Made by a program: the position numbers and the translations under genes
The notes under the pieces: generated by a model
The model's input: only the letters and a program-made list of their open reading frames with translations
Told to the model about the DNA's origin: nothing
Databases searched by the model: none
Shown here: in pieces, positions 28,001 to 35,572 of the stretch
How the letters are laid out: every line of letters begins with the position of its first letter
Numbering within the stretch: position 1 is the first letter of the stretch
Assembly: GCF_009671245.1 (NCBI RefSeq)
Contig: NZ_VTFS01000001.1
Span: 1,089,914 to 1,153,913 of the forward strand
Length of the DNA: 64,000 bases
Direction: 5' to 3'
From: Marinicella rhabdoformis
GTDB lineage: Bacteria; Pseudomonadota; Gammaproteobacteria; Xanthomonadales; Marinicellaceae

Positions 28001-29456
28001 CACAGTGGCTTACCAGGGTGGCTCACAAACCCAAACCATCACTTTAGTCACTGGTGCAAATCAAGCCCTTCCAAGCAACAGTTTCAAAGACAATGCCGAA
28101 GGCAATGCGCGAATGACTGCGGCTCTTGACCTGGGTAACTCTAACTGGCTGCATGTTAGAAACGAATCTTTTGAAGGTGAAAAGAGTTGGTTCACCACCA
28201 ACGAAGGCAACTATTCTGATAAGTCATTGACCTCACCTTGGTTAACCTTAACCACAGGTGGCAATGAACTGAGTTTTGCCCTGCGTTACGACATGGAAGG
28301 CGATGCCTCTCAGTTATGGGATGGCGCGGTTCTTGAGTTTCGCACTGAAAATGGCAGGTGGCACGATATAGGTAACATGAGCTCTGTACCTTATGATGGC
28401 TTGTTGTATACCAATACCAGTATTCAAGCACGCTCGGCATGGTCGGGTACACAACTGTCTTGGCGTGAAGGTGCTGTTGACTTGGGTGAAACTTATGCCG
28501 GTCAAAAAGTACAGTTTCGCTTCCGCGTGGTATCGGATGGCAACACGTCTCATGCTGGCTTCTGGGTAGATGACATTCAATTATCTAACGCATACACTCC
28601 AGGTACCGTTTCTTGTGATACTTGTATTAGCGATGACAGCAATCCCAGACCCAACAAAGGCATGTGGTTTGACCCAAGCCGAAATGGACACGGCTTTGTG
28701 ATTGAAAACATTGACTACAAAAACACCTATTACACGCTTTTCTATACGTTTGAAAATGACGGCACCAACGAATGGTATAACTCTGTATCTGTGTTGAGTA
28801 ATGGGGTATTGAATGAAAACTATGAGGCGGGCACATTAGATCGACCTTTATGGGATGCGAATACCAGTACTTTCAGGCCCGATCCAACATTAACTGATGG
28901 CCGTCTGAGCATTAACTTCAATGCCGACCAAGCTGCCGCACATCCAGCCTGTCAGGATGGTTTTGCTGGTCGTGTTTTGTCACAATCGGCTTTGGCCACT
29001 TGGAAAATCAATAACACCGAAGCCACTTGGTGTATTCAACCTATAGTTGCAGAACAAAGCAAGCCTGCGAATGATTTTGGCGGCACTTGGTGGGGTGGTT
29101 TAGATGAATCAGGCTGGGGGTTTTCAATAGCTCAAGCCAATGACTTGGTCACCGGTATCATTTATTATTATGATGCTGCGGGCAACCCAAGGTGGTCAAT
29201 TGGCAGTGCAGTTGGATTTGAACCAGGTCAAGAACTGTCCATCCCAATGGCAGAAATCACTGGTTTTGGACGAATGGCAGCACCAGTAGACTTTGCCGCA
29301 GAAATAAATGGTCAACTTGACTTAACCCTGAAACACACCAGTCGTGATTGGAAAATAGATGGTCAAGCCGATTTGGTTCTGGACTTTTTGGGAACCGGTG
29401 GCGGCAGCTGGGACAGAAGTGAATTACCCATAGCTATCTACACTGCACCGCATTAA
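25062..29456 (+). CDS. Large secreted propeller protein with inserted PA domain
   Basis: Exported protein of 1464 residues. The N-terminal hydrophobic segment (ALLALGAFVGTSWYIA) could be a signal peptide or an anchor. Sialidase/VPS10-type propeller blades follow, with Asp-box-like repeats (GGMWKSTDDGKSW, AGIYVSEDFGETWS, GIFRSENLGQTWS). A protease-associated (PA) domain is inserted at about residues 285-395 (GKIALIQRGTCDFTEKVKNAQ), after which the propeller resumes. Later come an Ig/CARDB-like beta domain (SGTVLVEISNNSNIDLTGV), a jelly-roll-like segment and two W-rich repeats (KGMWFDPSRNGHGF, GGTWWGGLDESGWGF) related to the module in the FG-GAP protein at 21276. No protease triad was identified. 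Starting at 25062 avoids the preceding terminator. Confidence 0.85.
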   Translation: MNQSIKALLALGAFVGTSWYIADQSTPTSVKKTANIYKETKESKRYDQPGKAAAWLAARMKTDKGTNPALENIRIKQQLTQQLKSKKASADMLPLAFEEIGPGIFGGRIRAFAIHPEQEGVLLAGGVSGGMWKSTDDGKSWQAKTDFLPNIMIGSMTTDPDNPNRVFVGTGEGFFNFDSAQGAGIYVSEDFGETWSVLSDTLNDNFYYVNRLARVPDSDVLLAATNKGIFRSENLGQTWSEASGHTAAGRGFVDLKTNPTDGNHILAVHYGNPNDSLKLTINSPANIAGNFNAVPASFGPEFSSAGINNQVILTDDNSGFTDDGCQSISNNISGKIALIQRGTCDFTEKVKNAQIAGALAVLVFQNNLDDPFSMGGEDDTITIPSAMITKEVGDNIKVSNTTVNASIKPELSDPLGRFVMESTNGGNSWQISDNNGLPAFNLGRMELNFGSDGVIYVAASNADDATLGLWRSPGKGQLFTKTNSNTNFIERQGWYDLAIGVNPSNSSHVIMGAVDQYVTHDGGNTIGINTYWSPNLGQSPQYVHADHHGYFFSPHNAEHIYVVSDGGVSKSENGGETYTSLNNGLNISQSYGIAVSPSGDKVTSGTQDNGSQMYYGNSSDWFEWQGGDGGYSAWDQQEGRYVYGSYVEGQMYGSDNQGMSAQAMVLPDTDGASFIQPFVLDDNNGNRMMVGTDNVFYTSNARSLQNATWTDVSDNLDGSSVSALAFNPNNSSQAFVGTSRGNIYRIDGLGSSNTVTQITPAVVAGVSFKKSQITDIKVSPSNRVYATLGDYRHHRVMSSDGTNNTWESESANLPDMPLYQIAFDPTDASRMFLGSELGLWVSTNNGWEKYDYGVAFTRVIDLVWHGEDTLFVGTHGRGTFKAHRSPVNMSLNKFVANNSSCDDDAFLDGGESGTVLVEISNNSNIDLTGVLASWNNPVGLTFSSSNMNLGTLSANSSSMLPIQLNMDSSNSCLSDVDLDLTVAYQGGSQTQTITLVTGANQALPSNSFKDNAEGNARMTAALDLGNSNWLHVRNESFEGEKSWFTTNEGNYSDKSLTSPWLTLTTGGNELSFALRYDMEGDASQLWDGAVLEFRTENGRWHDIGNMSSVPYDGLLYTNTSIQARSAWSGTQLSWREGAVDLGETYAGQKVQFRFRVVSDGNTSHAGFWVDDIQLSNAYTPGTVSCDTCISDDSNPRPNKGMWFDPSRNGHGFVIENIDYKNTYYTLFYTFENDGTNEWYNSVSVLSNGVLNENYEAGTLDRPLWDANTSTFRPDPTLTDGRLSINFNADQAAAHPACQDGFAGRVLSQSALATWKINNTEATWCIQPIVAEQSKPANDFGGTWWGGLDESGWGFSIAQANDLVTGIIYYYDAAGNPRWSIGSAVGFEPGQELSIPMAEITGFGRMAAPVDFAAEINGQLDLTLKHTSRDWKIDGQADLVLDFLGTGGGSWDRSELPIAIYTAPH

Positions 29457-29470
29457 TTTTATATATAAGT

Positions 29471-29510
29471 AAAAAAAAGCCTGTGATAAGTAATCACAGG
29501 CTTTTTTATT
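29471..29510. terminator. Bidirectional terminator between convergent secreted-protein genes
   Basis: AAAAAAGCCTGTGAT and ATCACAGGCTTTTTT pair around a short TAAGTA loop, giving A- and T-rich flanks in both directions. It lies 14 nt after the large propeller gene and about 35 nt after the opposing 29544 gene. Confidence 0.88.
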
Positions 29511-29543
29511 CACTTCAATTAACTAAATAGTATCTTTATTTTG

Positions 29544-30137
29544 TTAATACTCTAATCTAGATGCAAAGATTACATCATCAGCTATATCAAATGGTATATA
29601 ACCTATTCTGACCAAACATGGATCCGCACTGGGTGTGGCACCAAGTGTAAACCGTGCAACTTGATACTCAGAAGCTGTCGTAACCAACCATGTAAAAGCA
29701 CCTGAAGAACTTGCACCATTTACAGCTGGAGCTGATACATTAACAGAACTTCCAATACCATTTTGTGCATCATAATTCTGAAGTACAAAGCTAGAACCAC
29801 CGTCGCCATTGTCCCTATAAAAGAGACCCACAGAAACAATCGTTGAGCCGATTGGAATATTTGAATTTATACTCTCATCCATCCACATGGTAGAATTGCC
29901 GCTGTTTGAAATACAACCTGCACCCGCATATGTGTATGTATTACTGCTATAAAGCGGTTGTGCACTTGATGCTCCATAAGTAGCAAACTTAATGGCCCCA
30001 CCGGTGGTAGCCAGTCCACGATTTTCCTTAAGAGACACTTCGTGAGAATCAACCGCCCATTCTGAATCAGAATTTGCACTGATGTATGGACTCACCAATA
30101 AAAGTGATGCTCCTATAAATTTAATAATTTTCATCAT
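29544..30137 (-). CDS. Small secreted protein, paralogue of the upstream gene
   Basis: Exported protein of 197 residues with a signal peptide (IGASLLLVSPYISANS). I recognise no named family. The mature part is S/G/N/T-rich and predicted all-beta, with segments TYTYAGAGCISNSGNSTMWM, VGLFYRDNGDGGSSFVLQNYD and a late cysteine (SADPCLVRIG). The same landmarks occur in the product of 30159-30755, so the two are tandem paralogues. The cysteine pair probably forms a disulfide after export. ATG codons at 30137 and 30134 are both usable; the second is better spaced from the GGAG element. A function in the envelope or medium cannot be inferred further. Confidence 0.75.
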   Translation of the reverse strand: MMKIIKFIGASLLLVSPYISANSDSEWAVDSHEVSLKENRGLATTGGAIKFATYGASSAQPLYSSNTYTYAGAGCISNSGNSTMWMDESINSNIPIGSTIVSVGLFYRDNGDGGSSFVLQNYDAQNGIGSSVNVSAPAVNGASSSGAFTWLVTTASEYQVARFTLGATPSADPCLVRIGYIPFDIADDVIFASRLEY

Positions 30138-30158
30138 ATTTCTCCTTTTATTGATACA

Positions 30159-30755
30159 TTAGTTAGAAGAAACAACAAATCTAACTCCACAAGGTTCAAC
30201 CTGTGTACTGTCTTTCAAGCCATACCTTAAAATAAGCGCCCCATCTGTGTTGTTTACAACATAATTCATTGATGCACCCACAGATGCAAAACCAGTATCT
30301 GTATTAGATGTTCTCGTTTCTAGCGTAGAAAAGTTGCCATCGCCATTCATTATCATTAAATTTGCGGCAACTGTGTCTCCTGCATCTGCATCGTTATAGT
30401 AGAAGCGCATGAATGTAATGGTGTGCCCATCTGGAATGTTGATGTTTTGATCAAACCAAGCAGTGCCAACATTACCTGACGCATTCATACAACCCGCGCC
30501 ACCATAGTTATAGGTATAACCACTTCTGTATGGAGTCGCGCCAGAAGCACCTGTAAAGACCCAATAGGTGGTTCCACCTGCTTTCATGTCCTCAACGGCT
30601 TTCAGTTCTTCCGGGCTTAATTTGACATCCCATTTATCTTTGACGCCTGTACTGGATGCATTCCAATCTTCCGATGGCTCATATTGTTGCGCAAAACCCA
30701 CGCTGGTAGATACCAATGATACTAATGCAATTGATTTCAATAAATTATTTTTCAT
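30159..30755 (-). CDS. Small secreted protein, first of a paralogous pair
   Basis: Exported protein of 198 residues; signal peptide SIALVSLVSTSVGFAQ. The mature protein has a charged N-terminal helix (KLSPEELKAVEDMKAGG) and a beta-rich domain with YNYGGAGCMNASGNVGTAWF, FMRFYYNDADAGDTVAANL and a C-terminal cysteine in VEPCGVRFVV. The spacing of these landmarks matches the downstream paralogue, which lies 21 nt away and is probably co-transcribed. A GAGGTG ribosome binding site precedes the ATG. A perfect TTGACA lies on the minus strand at 30806-30811, but no good -10 at standard spacing was found. Family and role unknown. Confidence 0.75.
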   Translation of the reverse strand: MKNNLLKSIALVSLVSTSVGFAQQYEPSEDWNASSTGVKDKWDVKLSPEELKAVEDMKAGGTTYWVFTGASGATPYRSGYTYNYGGAGCMNASGNVGTAWFDQNINIPDGHTITFMRFYYNDADAGDTVAANLMIMNGDGNFSTLETRTSNTDTGFASVGASMNYVVNNTDGALILRYGLKDSTQVEPCGVRFVVSSN

Positions 30756-31164
30756 TTTTCACCTCGATTATTTTTAATATTTAAAACAGTTGATTTGTAA
30801 CATTTTGTCAACTGACGAATCTATTGTACTTTTTAAAATCATTTATGCACAAGCAATACCGTGACTTTCATCACATTCTGTAATTCTAATTGACTTTTTT
30901 TTAAATTTTCACAAAAATTTGCATGTGATTGATGTTGGTTTCATGCCAAAAACTAAAAAAACAGAATGATTTCAGGATATCAATGGAATGAAAATTATCA
31001 CTTCATCAAGGGCGGCTATGCATCTGACCTTAAACACCGTCATACCATGTGCCTTAGTAGAATTTACAGCTTGTTTGTCACGCCAATTGATGATCGACCA
31101 GATTCAAGTAAGCTCTAAAAGATGAGGCTCAACTACTAAAATTAAAACAGTGTACTCAATGCAC
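30756..31164. other. Intergenic region with no recognised gene
   Basis: About 409 nt, A/T-rich near the promoter of the secreted-protein pair and more mixed towards 31165. It holds a TTGACA on the minus strand at 30806-30811. No ORF with coding character, no RNA gene and no clear terminator hairpin were seen. Confidence 0.5.
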
Positions 31165-31854
31165 TTACTTTTGACACACACCCACTGATGCCAAATACGC
31201 AGTCAGGTTTTTATCAGGTTCATCTTCAAAGCATTGATCACTGCCTGTCACTGCTTTGATTCTGTCAATGCGAAAGTTTCGAAAATCATTTCGCTTTTCA
31301 CACCAACCCGTCAATAACCACACCGGATTAAAAAACAACAAAGCCAATGGTCGTATAGTGCGGGTGGTTTCTTGTTGTTTTTCGTCTTGGTATACCATGT
31401 TGATTTTGCGTTGGTCACGAATGAATTCTCGTAATTCTGAAAAATTAACAGTCCATGGCGTCTTTGGTCGATTGGGCACAGCATAAGTGGTGATTTGTTT
31501 CAACTCACCTTGTAGCTCAGCAGGTAACACGGCGGCAATTTTTTCAAGTGCACTGTTGGCTTTTTCAGCGAACCGGTCGTCAGTCCACAGGCGCACCATG
31601 CTGATGCCTAAACCAATGGCTTCCAATTCGTCAGCATCAAAAGTGACTGGTGGAAGGTAATATTTCTTATCAATGGTATAACCGACACCGGCCTCTCCTC
31701 GAATCGGCGCACCGGTATCCATCAAACATTCAATGTCTCGATACACAGTTCTTTTACATATGCCAAATGATTCCGCTATCTGTTGCGCAGTCACTGCTTG
31801 GCGCCTTTGCCTCAAAAAGTGTGTGATTTTAATCAACCTGTCCGCACGTCTCAT
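31165..31854 (-). CDS. YafY-type WYL-domain transcriptional regulator
   Basis: Cytosolic regulator of 229 residues: a winged helix-turn-helix (HTH_11 type) at about residues 5-60 (RQAVTAQQIAESFGICKRTVYRDI), then a WYL domain (about 135-220) with KINMVYQDE, a LALLFFNPVWLLTGWCE strand and RNFRIDRIKAV. WYL proteins sense ligands, often nucleic-acid related, and regulate adjacent genes. The divergent VOC gene starts 124 nt away, and a perfect inverted repeat (31902-31925) lies between them, which suggests it controls itself and the VOC gene. Pairing of YafY-like regulators with VOC proteins is common. Confidence 0.92.
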   Translation of the reverse strand: MRRADRLIKITHFLRQRRQAVTAQQIAESFGICKRTVYRDIECLMDTGAPIRGEAGVGYTIDKKYYLPPVTFDADELEAIGLGISMVRLWTDDRFAEKANSALEKIAAVLPAELQGELKQITTYAVPNRPKTPWTVNFSELREFIRDQRKINMVYQDEKQQETTRTIRPLALLFFNPVWLLTGWCEKRNDFRNFRIDRIKAVTGSDQCFEDEPDKNLTAYLASVGVCQK

Positions 31855-31901
31855 CGCTTGAAAATAAATACCCTAAAGAATCTATACAGTTTAACAAAAT
31901 A

Positions 31902-31925
31902 CTGCTGACACCATGCTGTCAGCAG
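31902..31925. promoter_or_regulatory. Candidate operator for the WYL regulator
   Basis: Perfect 9-bp inverted repeat CTGCTGACA-N6-TGTCAGCAG centred between the divergent WYL regulator and VOC genes, 48 nt from one start and 54 nt from the other. It is not followed by a T-run, so an operator is more likely than a terminator. Confidence 0.6.
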
Positions 31926-31978
31926 CCCTTTGTTAAAGTGGATTTTTTAACAACAACTTGCTTACAGGAGAATTTAAT

Positions 31979-32365
31979 ATGCTTGGCTACGTCACATTAG
32001 GAACCAACAATTTACCACGCGCCACCGCTTACTATGATGCTTTGTTTGAAACCATAGGCGTGGGTCGTTCTATGGAAGAGGAGAACTACTTTGTCGCCTG
32101 GTCACCGGGTCAATTGTCACCCGGCATTGCGGCCACCATACCTTTCGATAAAAAACCTGCAACCGTCGGAAATGGCATAATGGTGGCATTGATTATGGAA
32201 ACACCTGAACAGGTTGATGCACTTTACCACAAAGCATTGGAACTTGGGGGCAGCGACGAAGGCCAACCTGGCTTCAGACCAGAAGGTGCCGACAAGGGCT
32301 TTTATGCCGGCTACTTCCGTGATTTAGATGGTAATAAACTGAATGCCTTTTGTATGGTGGAATAA
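31979..32365 (+). CDS. VOC-family (glyoxalase/bleomycin-resistance fold) protein
   Basis: Protein of 128 residues with the paired beta-alpha-beta-beta-beta units of the vicinal oxygen chelate superfamily: LGYVTLGTNNLPRATAYYDALF at the start and GFYAGYFRDLDGNKLNAFCMV at the end. The usual metal-binding His/Glu positions are only partly kept, so enzymatic activity is uncertain; many close relatives are annotated as VOC proteins without known substrate. The ATG at 31979 has an AGGAG element, and the in-frame codons upstream were discarded. It is divergent from the WYL regulator and probably its target. Confidence 0.9.
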   Translation: MLGYVTLGTNNLPRATAYYDALFETIGVGRSMEEENYFVAWSPGQLSPGIAATIPFDKKPATVGNGIMVALIMETPEQVDALYHKALELGGSDEGQPGFRPEGADKGFYAGYFRDLDGNKLNAFCMVE

Positions 32366-32380
32366 TCAACTTAGCAATGC

Positions 32381-32402
32381 TGAACCTGATTTGTCAGGTT
32401 CA
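32381..32402 (+). terminator. Hairpin after the VOC gene
   Basis: Perfect 9-bp stem TGAACCTGA / TCAGGTTCA with a 4-nt TTTG loop, 15 nt after the stop. The following sequence is T-enriched but not a clean T-run, so terminator strength is uncertain. Confidence 0.5.
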
Positions 32403-32431
32403 GTGTTGTCAGCCTTTGTTTACTCTTGAAC

Positions 32432-34543
32432 TTACTTACCCACAGTCAGTTCCACCACTTCTTTTTTGGCTGACATCCTGACCCCAAGCAAAACGTGGCT
32501 TTCACTGACATCTGTTAAATAGTCAACTTCTTCTCGAACCTGGCCCAACACAGTAAATAACCGGGTATTGAGGTCATATGACCACAACTGGTGCTGGCTG
32601 TTGATGGCGTAAATAACATGACCTTTAATAACAAAACTGTTCGCCCTGTCTCCTTGATGGTCTAGATCCAGAATCTTTTCTGGTTCTACAGCACCAGGCT
32701 GCCAAAATCGATCTAATTTGTCCTTATATATCAAGCGACCGTCAGCAGTTTTTGCTGCCCATTTTATTGCTGTGTCAGCTATGCTTTTACTTGTTGAGTG
32801 GTTCAAATCATATTCAAGATATTGGCTCACGCCCTTATCAAACACCTCTAGCAAAGCCGTATTGTTCTCACTGTCCCATTGAAACAGTTGCCACACAGCA
32901 TAGGGCATGGGGAATATTGTACGTTTGCCATCTAAGTCAATTTTGTTTAGCACCCCATTGGCATTGACCAGTAAACTTTGGCCATCAGCCGCCCAGTCTA
33001 TACCACGAATAAAACTGTCGGTTGGAAAGTCTGTCAGCATGGTTAATGTATTGCCATCACTGATCCACAGTTGTTGTTCACCTGACCGTTCAGACCAAAA
33101 CGCCATCAATGATCCACCAGGCTGAAAAATCGCATAATCTTCTCCCAACGTGGAACGTTCGAAAGATTCATAAGTTTCTGATGGTGGGTTCTGATTTTGT
33201 AGTTCATTCAATGGCAACTTAACGATGTCACTGTCATACGGCCCTTTGATTAACAGCAAGCGGTCACCGTCAGGATGAAATACCGGTTGTATCATTCTGT
33301 CATCAAAAGGCAAGTTGATTTTGGTCACTTCACCTTGGTAGGAAAGGGTGAACATTTGCCTGCCAGTGCTGAAAATCAACTGGTCATTCATGGGATCGAA
33401 GTTGGGTCGAATGCGGCGATGCTCTAAAACCTCGGGTGGTCGTTTTATGGTGTGGCTTGATAACAGCTTACCATCAAGGTCTAGCATTTCAATGTATTGT
33501 TGATTGTCACTGTGGATGCGGGTCACTGCGAATAAATGCTTTTGTGGCGAGAAGGCAAAATCGATTAAGCCACCTTCAGTTGGATTATATAAGTCTGTAC
33601 TGAGGTTATCACTGATCGAGTATTTGATTAACTTCCATCGTTCAGATTGCTTTTGAAACATGACAATATGGTCATCGCTGATCCATTTGGGCTTGACCAC
33701 TTTTGACTGCTTGCATTGCAGTATGATATTGGGTTGTTGCGGACTGTGTAAAGCCTGCTCAAAATCTAAAGTTACCAAATCATAACAATCCTTTTGGGTC
33801 ACGGGTGCATCACAGGCTTGGGTCGCAAAAAACACCAGCTTTTTACCATCCGGTGAGAAATCATGACTGCCATAAGAACCCCAATCCTTTGTCAGTTGAA
33901 TTTCCTGTTGACTGTCTATGTGCTTGGCCCAAATCCTGTCTTTACACAAAGTGCCTAAATAGCGATGGAAAACAATGTATTGACCGTCCGGCGAATAAGT
34001 CGGATCAAATTCCTTGTCATCCGTGGCCGTCAGCAAATGCAATGCATCAAAAGTGAGGCCAGCTGATGGTTGAGGCTTTTGGTATGAGAACCCCCACAAT
34101 CCAAATACCAATATCGCAACGACAACAAATACCGTCCTAACAGCCGAAGCCTTCGTGCTTTTTTCCCCTGTTTTTAAACCTTCTTGGTTTGGCAGTTCGT
34201 TTTTATTGTGACTGTTTGAAGTATGGTCTTGCCATTTGACCTCACACTCCAAACTGTATCCTTGTTTGGCGTGGGTTTTGATGAAAGATTGCCCTTTACC
34301 ATCATCTCCAAGTGCTTTTCTTAATTGGGCGATGCTTCTTTGTAAGGTATTGGGAGACACCACAGTATCAGGCCAAACTTGAGACAACAAGCGGTCCTGA
34401 CTCACTACTTGACCATGACTTTCAGCAAGACAGGTTAAAACCGCCAACGCTTTAGGTGCAAGTGTCTGAACTTTTGTGTTTTGGGTGATTTGATTTCTCG
34501 ATAAATCCACATAAAAATCACCAAGCCAATACTGTTTTGCCAT
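32432..34543 (-). CDS. CadC-like membrane transcriptional regulator with propeller sensor
   Basis: Protein of 703 residues. Residues 1-105 form an OmpR/PhoB-type winged helix (TLAPKALAVLTCLAESHGQ, SPNTLQRSIAQLRKALGDDG, IKTHAKQGYSLE), followed by a polar linker, one TM helix at about 137-155 (VFVVVAILVFGLWGFSY) and a periplasmic TolB/PD40-type propeller (EFDPTYSPDGQYIVFHRY, SHDFSPDGKKLVFFAT). The arrangement is that of CadC/ToxR regulators: a periplasmic signal alters DNA binding without phosphorylation. It is divergent from the esterase gene at 34706, whose downstream neighbour also encodes a PD40 protein, so these are likely its targets. Confidence 0.92.
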   Translation of the reverse strand: MAKQYWLGDFYVDLSRNQITQNTKVQTLAPKALAVLTCLAESHGQVVSQDRLLSQVWPDTVVSPNTLQRSIAQLRKALGDDGKGQSFIKTHAKQGYSLECEVKWQDHTSNSHNKNELPNQEGLKTGEKSTKASAVRTVFVVVAILVFGLWGFSYQKPQPSAGLTFDALHLLTATDDKEFDPTYSPDGQYIVFHRYLGTLCKDRIWAKHIDSQQEIQLTKDWGSYGSHDFSPDGKKLVFFATQACDAPVTQKDCYDLVTLDFEQALHSPQQPNIILQCKQSKVVKPKWISDDHIVMFQKQSERWKLIKYSISDNLSTDLYNPTEGGLIDFAFSPQKHLFAVTRIHSDNQQYIEMLDLDGKLLSSHTIKRPPEVLEHRRIRPNFDPMNDQLIFSTGRQMFTLSYQGEVTKINLPFDDRMIQPVFHPDGDRLLLIKGPYDSDIVKLPLNELQNQNPPSETYESFERSTLGEDYAIFQPGGSLMAFWSERSGEQQLWISDGNTLTMLTDFPTDSFIRGIDWAADGQSLLVNANGVLNKIDLDGKRTIFPMPYAVWQLFQWDSENNTALLEVFDKGVSQYLEYDLNHSTSKSIADTAIKWAAKTADGRLIYKDKLDRFWQPGAVEPEKILDLDHQGDRANSFVIKGHVIYAINSQHQLWSYDLNTRLFTVLGQVREEVDYLTDVSESHVLLGVRMSAKKEVVELTVGK

Positions 34544-34705
34544 AAAAAAATAACCTGTTTGATGTCATCAATTGTAACTAAATTAAACAGTTTTCATTTA
34601 AAAAAAGTTAAATCAGCAAAAAATCAGCCAGAATTCATTATGCCGTCAGGTGTTTAAACGCAGCGTTCCGTAAGATCAGTACTTTAATCAACGGACATTA
34701 ATCTT

Positions 34706-35572
34706 ATGAAGAATAAAACACTGCTCACCTTATTGTTATTACTAACAGTTTTTACCGCCTCCGCCGACAAAGGCAAAACGTATGACATACCAGGAACCCA
34801 AGTCATTCCGATCAGGGATTCGGTTAAAGGGTATCAATATGAACTGTATATCAAATTGCCTGGTGACTATGAAAATGATGAAAAGACCAGCTATCCAGTG
34901 ATTTATTTCACCGATGCGGTATGGCACATCGAAGGCTTATCAGCCGCCACTGCTTATCTCATGGAAAACAGTATTTTGGTCGGCATCTCATGGCAGAAAG
35001 ACATCGATGAAGATTTAATCAAAGATGTTGGCAAACATGTCAGCAGAAACAGAGATTATACTGCCCGCAAATCAGATAAACCCGAACGCCAAGCCAAATT
35101 CAAATTTGGACAAGCCAGTCAGCATTTGAATTTCATCCGCAATGACGTCATCGCTTACATCGAAAAAAACTACCGTACCGATTCTGCTCAACGCAGCTAT
35201 TTTGGATATTCACTTGGTGGAGAATTCGGTATTTACGCACTGCTGACCCAACCAGATACTTTCAACAATTACATCCTCGGCAGCCCCTCACTTCGTGAAG
35301 CCGGTGTTACATACTTTTCAACATTAGCCTCGCAGAATGCAGCAAAACTCGAAAACTTAAATGCCCAAGTGTTCATTTCCTACGGTACATTGGAACAAAA
35401 AGCGGCCGTGCACATTGAATCGTTTATTGCTTTATTAAAAAACATAAAATCTACTGGCTTGTCATTAAACCACCCTGTCATTGAAGGCAATCACCAAACT
35501 GCGTTCCCCTTGACCGTGGTACGCGCCGTTACTTGGTTAAACAACAGCATAAATTCTGGAGAACAACTATGA
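34706..35572 (+). CDS. Exported alpha/beta-hydrolase esterase (Fes/esterase D type)
   Basis: Protein of 288 residues with a cleavable signal peptide (LLTLLLLLTVFTASA). The alpha/beta-hydrolase fold shows the nucleophile elbow GYSLGGEFG (Ser near 169), an oxyanion-side YPVIYFTDAVWHIEG segment near the N-terminus and a late His in EGNHQTAFPL. These match the putative esterase group that includes siderophore esterases, but no siderophore genes are nearby and the substrate is unknown. A TTATG start with a short A-rich leader is used. Its stop overlaps the next start (ATGA), so the two genes are coupled. It is divergent from the CadC-like regulator gene. Confidence 0.88.
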   Translation: MKNKTLLTLLLLLTVFTASADKGKTYDIPGTQVIPIRDSVKGYQYELYIKLPGDYENDEKTSYPVIYFTDAVWHIEGLSAATAYLMENSILVGISWQKDIDEDLIKDVGKHVSRNRDYTARKSDKPERQAKFKFGQASQHLNFIRNDVIAYIEKNYRTDSAQRSYFGYSLGGEFGIYALLTQPDTFNNYILGSPSLREAGVTYFSTLASQNAAKLENLNAQVFISYGTLEQKAAVHIESFIALLKNIKSTGLSLNHPVIEGNHQTAFPLTVVRAVTWLNNSINSGEQL

